From contig CAAEKI010000130.1 in assembly GCA_900756495.1 (NCBI GenBank), forward strand, positions 1-5,303: DNA of 5,303 nucleotides, written 5' to 3'. A model generated the notes under the pieces. That model worked only from the letters and a program-made list of their open reading frames with translations, was not told where the DNA came from and searched no databases. Below, piece by piece: positions 1-4,023 of the stretch. The position numbers and the translations under genes were made by a program. The stretch's first letter is position 1. Each line of letters starts with the position of its first letter. Origin of the DNA: an uncultured Oscillospiraceae bacterium (GTDB taxonomy: Bacteria; Bacillota; Clostridia; Oscillospirales; Oscillospiraceae).

Positions 1-385
1 CCCCTGCTCCGCCGATGGCCCCGAAGTAGACTGCGCCGGTCTCCCTCATGGCCTGGATTACCTCGGCCGAGCGCTTGCCCTTGCCGATCATGCCCAGCTG
101 CCCCAGACGGAGCAGGGTAGGCGAGTAGGCGTCCATGCGGTAGCTGGTGGTGGGTCCGGCAGAGCCGATGGCCTGCCCCGGCCGGGCAGGGGTGGGCCCC
201 ACGAAATAGATCACGGCGCCCTGGATGGGGAAGGGCATGGACTTGCCCTCCGCCGCCATGGCGCACAGCCGTTTGTGGGCGGCGTCTCGGGCGGTATAGA
301 CGGTTCCGGAGAGCAATACGCTCTCTCCCGCCCGCAGCCCGGCGGCGGCCTCCCTGGTCAGAGGGGCGGTGATATGTCTGGCCAT
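1..385 (-). CDS. Fe-S hydro-lyase beta subunit (class I fumarase / tartrate dehydratase type), partial
   Basis: The gene starts at 385 and runs off the left edge, so only the first 128 residues are visible; the family is usually about 180-200 residues. The beta subunit supplies substrate-binding residues to the active site that the alpha subunit's [4Fe-4S] cluster completes, for reversible hydration of fumarate or a similar acid in the cytoplasm. Visible family signatures are SGTVYTARDAAHKRL (26-40), GPTPARPGQAIGSAGPTTS (63-81), RMD (83-85), MIGKGKRS (99-106) and GAVYFGAIGGAG (117-128). The ATG lies one base beyond the alpha stop codon (TAG-C-ATG), so the two are translationally coupled. Sequence alone does not separate fumarase from tartrate dehydratase or a mesaconate-type hydratase. 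Tyr82 sits where I recall fumarases often having a small residue. Family is certain; substrate is open. Confidence 0.93.
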   Translation of the reverse strand, partial: MARHITAPLTREAAAGLRAGESVLLSGTVYTARDAAHKRLCAMAAEGKSMPFPIQGAVIYFVGPTPARPGQAIGSAGPTTSYRMDAYSPTLLRLGQLGMIGKGKRSAEVIQAMRETGAVYFGAIGGAG

Positions 386-386
386 G

Positions 387-1220
387 CTACAACACCTCCG
401 TCTGATGCCGGGCCACATGGCAGTTGATGTTCACCGCGCAGGGCAGGCCGGCGATGTGGGTGGGCAGGGTCTCGATGTGCACTGCCAGGGCGGTGGTGCG
501 GCCGCCGAAGCCCTGGGGCCCAATGCCCAAGGCGTTGATTTTCTCCAGCAGCTCATCCTCCAAGGCGGCGTAGAAGGGCTTTGCATGGTGGCTGCCAAGA
601 TCCCGCAGCAGGGCTTTCTTGGCCAGCAGGGCGCACTGGTCGAAGGAGCCGCCGATGCCCACCCCCACCACAATGGGGGGACAGGGATTGGGGCCGGCCT
701 GCTCCACCGCGTCCAGGATGAACTGCTTGACCCCCTCTACCCCGTCGGAGGGGCGAAGCATGGCGATGCGGCTCATGTTCTCGCTGCCGAAGCCCTTGGG
801 GGCCACGGTGATTTTGACCTTCTCGCCGGGCACCAGCTCCACGTGGAGCATGGCGGGGGTGTTGTCCCCAGTGTTCACCCGGTCCAGGGGGTCGGCTACC
901 ACCGACTTGCGCAGATAGCCCTCGGTGTATCCCCGGCGCACCCCCTCGTCCACCGCCTCCCGGAGGTTTCCGGAGATGTGCACGTCCTGTCCCACCTCCA
1001 GAAACACGCAGGCCATGCCCGTGTCCTGGCAGATGGGGACGCCGTCCCCGAGGGCATCGTTTTCGATAATGCGGTCCAAAATCTCCCGGGCCACCGGCCA
1101 GTCCTCCCGCTCCCGGGCGGCGGCGATGGCCTCCGTCACGTCCCGTGTCAGACGGGTGTTGGCCGCCACGCACAGCCGGGCCACCGCCTCGGTTACCGCG
1201 CCGGCGCTGATCTCCCGCAT
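387..1220 (-). CDS. Fe-S hydro-lyase alpha subunit (class I fumarase / tartrate dehydratase type)
   Basis: This 277-residue protein matches the N-terminal half of class I fumarases and the TtdA-type alpha subunit. These bind a [4Fe-4S] cluster with one open iron that activates the substrate hydroxyl for stereospecific dehydration or hydration. Candidate cluster ligands are Cys64 (in VPICQDTGM), Cys180 (in GPNPCPPIVVGVGIGG) and Cys267 (in NINCHVARH). Cys261 is a nearby alternative, but the 87-residue spacing from Cys180 favours Cys267. Other family landmarks are NTGDNTPA (116-123), KITVAPKGFGSENMSR (136-151) and GIGPQGFGGRTTALAV (232-247). The start is fixed by AGGAGG at 1233-1228, 7 nt before the ATG. 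It follows the GntR gene by 15 nt and couples to beta, so alpha and beta should form a heteromeric, oxygen-sensitive cytoplasmic enzyme. The neighbouring isomerase-like genes suggest fumarate or a substituted fumarate as substrate. Confidence 0.95.
   Translation of the reverse strand: MREISAGAVTEAVARLCVAANTRLTRDVTEAIAAAREREDWPVAREILDRIIENDALGDGVPICQDTGMACVFLEVGQDVHISGNLREAVDEGVRRGYTEGYLRKSVVADPLDRVNTGDNTPAMLHVELVPGEKVKITVAPKGFGSENMSRIAMLRPSDGVEGVKQFILDAVEQAGPNPCPPIVVGVGIGGSFDQCALLAKKALLRDLGSHHAKPFYAALEDELLEKINALGIGPQGFGGRTTALAVHIETLPTHIAGLPCAVNINCHVARHQTEVL
393..399 (-). promoter_or_regulatory. Ribosome binding site for the beta subunit, inside the alpha gene
   Basis: GGAGGTG on the minus strand lies 7 nt before the beta ATG and is read as the Glu-Val codons near the end of alpha. 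The signal fixes the beta start and supports translational coupling. Confidence 0.85.
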
Positions 1221-1235
1221 ACCGTCTCCTCCTTT

Positions 1236-1922
1236 TTAAAGTCCGTCAATGTCCAGGAAAGCCCGGACAATCCGCCGCATGTACTCATCCACCTTTTCCT
1301 TACTGTGCGCCAACTCAGCCTGCACCGCGTCCTGATCGTTATCCACGATGGCACGAACCAGGGCACGATGGTGCTCGGCGTAGTTGTCTGCGTAGTGCAC
1401 CGGAAGCACAGTGTGGTTGATCATCCGCTCGATAAAGGAGAGCTGCTGGTTCAGCTTTTCCAATACCGAGTTCCCAGTGGCCTTGACCAGCAGATCGTGG
1501 AACTCCGCGTTGTTCTCATAGCGTTGGAAGGAGTCCTTCAGGTGCTCTCCCTTGCGGGTATTCTGCTCCAATACCATCAGGAGCGAGCGTGGAATGCGGC
1601 CTATCAGCAGATTACAGGCCGCAGCGCGCAGAAGCTCCAGTACCTCCAATGTATCTAGGCACTCATCCACCGACAGGGTACGAACCGTGGAGCCGCTCAC
1701 GCTGTTGCTCTGAATCAATTGCTCCATCTCCAGCTTTTTCATAGCCTCCCGCACCGGTGTACGGGATACGTCGAATACCTCGGCCAGTTCTTCCTCCCGG
1801 AGGCGGGTACCCATGGATAACAGGCCGGTGGCAATGGCCTCCTTGATGGTACAGTACAGCGTGTCGCTGGCCTGTTTTTTCTCCACCAACTGAGTACGAA
1901 GTATCTGAATTTGTGGATCCAT
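1236..1922 (-). CDS. GntR-family transcriptional regulator, FadR/FCD subgroup
   Basis: A 228-residue DNA-binding regulator. Residues about 20-80 form the GntR winged helix-turn-helix, with the characteristic TRLREEELAEVFDVSRTPVR (39-58) followed by EAMKKLEMEQLI (59-70). Residues about 85-220 form an all-helical FCD ligand domain. Its likely metal/ligand site is Asn138, His142 (NAEFH), His185 (EHHRAL) and His206 (ELAHSK), matching the family's D/N-x-x-x-H...H...H pattern. FCD regulators commonly sense organic acids such as lactate, citrate, sugar acids or dicarboxylates, which fits the neighbours. The gene opens the hydro-lyase operon and lies beside the divergent promoters, so autoregulation is likely. 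The ATG at 1922 has GGAGGT at 1938-1933, 10 nt upstream. The effector cannot be read from sequence. Confidence 0.95.
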   Translation of the reverse strand: MDPQIQILRTQLVEKKQASDTLYCTIKEAIATGLLSMGTRLREEELAEVFDVSRTPVREAMKKLEMEQLIQSNSVSGSTVRTLSVDECLDTLEVLELLRAAACNLLIGRIPRSLLMVLEQNTRKGEHLKDSFQRYENNAEFHDLLVKATGNSVLEKLNQQLSFIERMINHTVLPVHYADNYAEHHRALVRAIVDNDQDAVQAELAHSKEKVDEYMRRIVRAFLDIDGL

Positions 1923-1972
1923 GGGCGATTCTACCTCCTGCGGCAGGATGGCTGCCCGCTACTATTTTTTAT

Positions 1973-2001
1973 ATTATAAAATCCAGCTGGAAGAGTGTCA
2001 A
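1973..2001 (-). promoter_or_regulatory. Sigma-A promoter of the gntR-hydro-lyase operon
   Basis: The minus strand carries TTGACA (2001-1996), a 17-bp spacer and TATAAT (1978-1973), a perfect consensus sigma-A promoter with optimal spacing. The predicted transcription start is near 1966, giving a leader of about 44 nt before the GntR ATG. The palindrome at 2016-2027 ends 15 bp upstream of the -35 box. A promoter this strong usually needs repression, in keeping with a GntR-type repressor. Confidence 0.88.
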
Positions 2002-2015
2002 TAGTCAACAAAAGG

Positions 2016-2031
2016 ATACATATGTATACAA
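2016..2031. promoter_or_regulatory. Candidate GntR operator between the divergent promoters
   Basis: Two overlapping palindromes occur here: the perfect 12-mer ATACATATGTAT (2016-2027) and the perfect 8-mer TGTATACA (2023-2030). GT-AT-AC cores are known for some FadR-subfamily GntR regulators, for example UxuR/ExuR-type GGTATACC sites. The site lies between the two divergent -35 boxes. TGTATACAA recurs exactly at 3867-3875 before the transporter. Assignment to this GntR protein is inferred from position. Confidence 0.6.
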
Positions 2032-2032
2032 T

Positions 2033-2060
2033 TTGGAACTAAAGTACAACCATGTATAAT
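2033..2060 (+). promoter_or_regulatory. Sigma-A promoter of the isomerase-like gene pair
   Basis: TTGGAA (2033-2038, 4 of 6 consensus) is followed by a 16-bp spacer and a perfect TATAAT (2055-2060). Transcription should begin near 2067, leaving a leader of about 74 nt before the start at 2141. The -10 box is part of the repeated motif ATGTATAAT, so a protein bound to that repeat would cover the promoter. Confidence 0.75.
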
Positions 2061-2074
2061 CATGTATCAATTGC
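2051..2074 (+). promoter_or_regulatory. Tandem TGTA-N6-TGTA operator-like repeat at the plus promoter
   Basis: CATGTATAAT and CATGTATCAA are back-to-back repeats with a 10-bp period, covering the -10 box and the predicted start site. The first ATGTAT begins exactly 30 bp after the ATGTAT at 2022, so all three copies lie on about the same helix face. A similar element (17 of 24 bases by hand alignment) lies at 3905-3928. Function as a repressor site is inferred. Confidence 0.5.
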
Positions 2075-2122
2075 GGAGGCCTTCTATCCGGTATTAAGCT
2101 AAGAATATCAGTGAATTGGAGA

Positions 2123-2130
2123 AGGAGGAG
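2123..2130 (+). promoter_or_regulatory. Ribosome binding site deciding the start at 2141
   Basis: AGGAGGAG lies 10 nt before ATG 2141. The frame is open upstream to a GTG at 2111, but that codon has no comparable signal and lies upstream of this one. The paralogue also begins a few residues before the conserved VDGWRGRIGL block. Confidence 0.8.
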
Positions 2131-2140
2131 CCATCTATAT

Positions 2141-2884
2141 ATGCATCTGAATTCATCCAGACCCTTTGTGGACGGCTGGCGGGGGCGGATTGGGCTGGTG
2201 GCCACGGCGCCTGGGAACGCCACCGAGGCGGAGTTTAACCGCTATCGGCCCGAGGGAGTGGCGGTTATGACCACCCGTACTCCGCTGACTAGCTCTACGC
2301 CGAAAGGGATCAGGGCCATGAACCGGGGGGTGGAAGAGGCCGCGGCTATGTTGGCGGAAAACGCTTACTGTGACGTGATTCTTCTTAGCAGCACGGCGGG
2401 CAGCTTTGTAGAGGGACTGCAGGCGGATCTGGCACAGGCCAGGCGACTCAGCCAGGAGCTGCATGCGACAGTGCTCACTTCGGCCCACTGTGTGGTGGAG
2501 GCCGCCAGCGCCTTGGGTGTGGGGAGTGTGTTGCTGGTCACCCCCTCCGCACCGGAGTTGAACCAGTTGGAGAAGCGGTATCTGGAGGAGTCCGGCCTTT
2601 CCGTGGCGGCGGAGGCGGGCTTCGGATATACCTCGCCCCGGGATATCCTGTCCATCCCGCCAGTAGAGGTGGAGCGCTTGGTTCGGCGCAGTGACATCCC
2701 TCAGGCAGATGCAGTGCTGATCAGCTGCTCGGGCCTGCACGTGATGGATCGAATTCAAACCATGGAAGAGCAACTGGGAAAACCAGTACTTACCAGCAAC
2801 CAGGTGGGCCTGTGGGGATGCCTGCGGGCGCTGGGAGTTCCGCCTGTAGAGAAGCGACTGGGCGCTCTGTTCTGCACCTGTTAG
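2141..2884 (+). CDS. Maleate isomerase / arylmalonate decarboxylase-like protein, first catalytic Cys replaced by Ser
   Basis: A 247-residue cytoplasmic protein of the Asp/Glu racemase superfamily, with two similar alpha/beta lobes facing one active site. Family landmarks are VDGWRGRIGL (10-19), EFNRYRPEGVAV (31-42), SSTAGSFVEG (83-92), VTPSAPELNQLEKR (133-146), ISCSGLHV (194-201) and GKPVLTSNQVGLWG (213-226). Maleate isomerases and two-base racemases use a Cys in each lobe. Here the second is present (Cys196), but the first position is Ser84, whereas the downstream paralogue has Cys83. Arylmalonate decarboxylase also has only one active-site Cys (Cys188, with Gly74 at the other position), so decarboxylation, a modified isomerisation or a partner role is plausible. 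It is the first gene of the plus-strand arm, 216 nt before its paralogue. Product unknown beyond the family. Confidence 0.9.
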   Translation: MHLNSSRPFVDGWRGRIGLVATAPGNATEAEFNRYRPEGVAVMTTRTPLTSSTPKGIRAMNRGVEEAAAMLAENAYCDVILLSSTAGSFVEGLQADLAQARRLSQELHATVLTSAHCVVEAASALGVGSVLLVTPSAPELNQLEKRYLEESGLSVAAEAGFGYTSPRDILSIPPVEVERLVRRSDIPQADAVLISCSGLHVMDRIQTMEEQLGKPVLTSNQVGLWGCLRALGVPPVEKRLGALFCTC

Positions 2885-2930
2885 GGCTTGCTTGATCATG
2901 GGCGATATGTCGAGCAGTGAGGAGGCTTGA

Positions 2931-2976
2931 TTTTTGGAAAGGGAGTTTCCGCAGGAATCCGGTGGATTTCCAAAAA
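2931..2976 (+). repeat. Perfect inverted repeat with nested alternative hairpins between the paralogues
   Basis: The 10-nt arms TTTTTGGAAA (2931-2940) and TTTCCAAAAA (2967-2976) are exact complements around a 26-nt loop. The same stretch can instead form two short hairpins: GGAAA/TTTCC (2936-2940 with 2946-2950) and GGAATCC/GGATTTCC (2954-2960 with 2964-2971, one bulge). No T-run follows, so it is not a standard intrinsic terminator. It could be a processing or attenuation element or a decayed insertion. Nothing else clear is seen in the 216-nt gap (2885-3100) except the ribosome binding site at its end. Confidence 0.55.
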
Positions 2977-3085
2977 CGGGCCGGCCAGAGGACAAAGGGC
3001 CTGTTGATTGGGTGTGTTGACAATGGTTAGACAAGCCTGGCTGAGGCTGGGCAGAAGCGGAGCGTTTATCATTCATAAGAAAAGC

Positions 3086-3096
3086 AGGGAGGGGAG
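3086..3096 (+). promoter_or_regulatory. Ribosome binding site deciding the start at 3101
   Basis: AGGGAGGGGAG contains GGAGG (3088-3092), 8 nt before ATG 3101. The frame stays open upstream to 3008, but that stretch encodes a non-family sequence and its start lacks such a signal. Confidence 0.8.
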
Positions 3097-3100
3097 AAGT

Positions 3101-3838
3101 ATGGATGTATCCAATTTGCCCTATGTGGATGGCTGGCGGGGACGGATCGGGCTCATTACCCCGGCACCAGGGAGTTCCACGGAGCTGGAGTTCAACCGCT
3201 ATAAGCCGGAGGGGGTGGCGGTACTCACTACCCGGGTACCCCTGTTCGGAATCTCTGTAGCGGGGCTACAGGAGATGAACCGCTATATCGATGCGGCGGC
3301 CAAGATGCTGGCCGACAGCGCGAAGGTAGATCTGCTTCTGTTCAGCTGTACGGCGGGCAGCTTTTTGGAGGGAAAAGATTTTGACCGGAAACTGATCGGA
3401 CATCTGGAGGAGCTGACCGGGCTCAAGACTACCACCACCAGCACCTGTGTGCAGGAGGCAATCCGGGCCCTTGGGCTGCACGCTATGACAGTGGTGACGC
3501 CCTATTCCCAGGAGGTGAATGACCTGGAGCGGCGCTTCCTGGAGGGGATCGGTGTGACGGTCACAGCCATGGGCGGCGCTTTGCTGGACAAGTCCCAGGA
3601 CACGCCCAGGGTAACGGCGGAAATTATGGCGGATTTTGTCCGGCAGTATGATAGCCCGGCGGCGGACGGCGTGTTTATCAGCTGCACCGGTCTGCATGTG
3701 GACGGACTGATCCGGCCGCTGGAGGAGGAGCTGGGCAAGCCGGTGCTCACCAGCAACCAGTGCGGCCTGTGGGGCGCCCTGCGGGGACTGGGGCTGTCTG
3801 ATACCGTGGACAGCCTGGGCACGCTGTTCGGAATGTGA
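3101..3838 (+). CDS. Maleate isomerase-like / Asp-Glu racemase superfamily protein, two-cysteine form
   Basis: A 245-residue cytoplasmic protein, about 48% identical to the upstream neighbour (roughly 117 of 244 positions, ungapped hand count). It keeps both catalytic cysteines: Cys83 in FSCTAGSFLEG and Cys195 in ISCTGLHVDG. Their 112-residue spacing resembles the two active-site Cys of maleate isomerase (76 and 194 in the Nocardia enzyme). Further conserved blocks are VDGWRGRIGL (9-18), EFNRYKPEGVAV (30-41), VVTPYSQEVNDLERR (131-145) and GKPVLTSNQCGLWG (212-225). Cys116 is shared with the paralogue, and Cys221 is unique to this copy. The likely chemistry is cofactor-free cis-trans isomerisation, with maleate to fumarate the best candidate because a fumarase-type enzyme is encoded nearby. 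Racemisation of an amino or hydroxy acid remains possible. The start is set by the strong ribosome binding site. Confidence 0.92.
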   Translation: MDVSNLPYVDGWRGRIGLITPAPGSSTELEFNRYKPEGVAVLTTRVPLFGISVAGLQEMNRYIDAAAKMLADSAKVDLLLFSCTAGSFLEGKDFDRKLIGHLEELTGLKTTTTSTCVQEAIRALGLHAMTVVTPYSQEVNDLERRFLEGIGVTVTAMGGALLDKSQDTPRVTAEIMADFVRQYDSPAADGVFISCTGLHVDGLIRPLEEELGKPVLTSNQCGLWGALRGLGLSDTVDSLGTLFGM

Positions 3839-3840
3839 AA

Positions 3841-3853
3841 CGGTACGGTACCG
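3841..3853. repeat. Odd palindrome directly after the isomerase-like gene
   Basis: CGGTAC-G-GTACCG is a perfect dyad centred on 3847, two bases after the stop codon. As RNA it gives only a 5-bp stem with a 3-nt loop and has no following T-run, so it is a poor terminator. It may be a DNA-binding site, as it carries GT..AC cores like the other dyads in this gap. Confidence 0.35.
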
Positions 3854-3866
3854 CAGTGAATGGTGC

Positions 3867-3875
3867 TGTATACAA
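3867..3875. promoter_or_regulatory. Candidate GntR operator before the transporter
   Basis: TGTATACAA repeats exactly the sequence at 2023-2031, including the perfect palindrome TGTATACA. I saw no other copy of the 8-mer in the window; both lie in promoter gaps. Co-regulation by the GntR protein is inferred. Confidence 0.55.
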
Positions 3876-3904
3876 CCGAATATTTCTGCCGATGCGGTTA
3901 TAAC

Positions 3905-3928
3905 GCTGTACAGGTATGTATCATTTGC
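3905..3928 (+). promoter_or_regulatory. Second TGTA-N6-TGTA operator-like repeat
   Basis: CTGTACAG (3906-3913, a perfect palindrome) is followed 10 bp on by ATGTATCATTTG (3916-3927). The second unit matches 2062-2073 in 11 of 12 bases. The element starts 40 bp after the motif at 3866, against 30 bp in the divergent region, so helical phase is nearly kept. It overlaps the -35 box of the predicted transporter promoter. Confidence 0.5.
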
Positions 3929-3953
3929 CCCCGGGGGGAAGGGCGGTTATACT
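3925..3953 (+). promoter_or_regulatory. Probable promoter of the transporter gene
   Basis: TTGCCC (3925-3930, 4 of 6) is followed by a 17-bp spacer and TATACT (3948-3953, 5 of 6). The spacer contains the all-GC run CCGGGGGG, which is unusual and lowers confidence. The predicted start near 3960 gives a leader of about 64 nt. It would let the transporter be expressed independently of the upstream pair. Confidence 0.45.
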
Positions 3954-4011
3954 GATACCAAGGCAAAGCGCGCTGAACCGCAGGGCATAAACAGTCTTAA
4001 GAGAAACGATA

Positions 4012-4017
4012 GAGGTG
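4012..4017 (+). promoter_or_regulatory. Ribosome binding site favouring the TTG start at 4024
   Basis: GAGGTG lies 6 nt before TTG 4024. The alternative GTG at 4015 is in the same frame but is itself part of this signal and has no good site upstream. The choice changes the protein by three residues. Confidence 0.6.
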
Positions 4018-4023
4018 AAAGAG

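Noticed and set aside
369..1658. Long open frame of 429 codons on the plus strand across the alpha and gntR genes
   Set aside because: It lies antisense to two well-supported genes, has no family motifs and no good ribosome binding site. It is explained by GC-rich codon bias on the other strand.
2927..3006. Short 26-codon frame starting with TTG after a GGAGG
   Set aside because: Spacing from GGAGG to the TTG is only one base, the product is not recognisable, and it overlaps the inverted repeat.
3017..3022. Perfect TTGACA as a promoter for the second paralogue
   Set aside because: No acceptable -10 box lies 16-18 bp downstream. The nearest candidate, TATCAT at 3067, is far too distant.
2153..3076. 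Minus-strand open frame of 307 codons across the first paralogue
   Set aside because: It lies antisense to a conserved family protein and extends into the intergenic gap, with no motif support.
3008..3100. N-terminal extension of the second paralogue by 31 residues
   Set aside because: The extension does not resemble the family or the paralogue, and a strong ribosome binding site sits just before ATG 3101.
3839..3853. Intrinsic terminator after the second paralogue
   Set aside because: The stem is only 5 bp and no T-run follows. No convincing terminator was found in this gap or in the 35 bases after the transporter.
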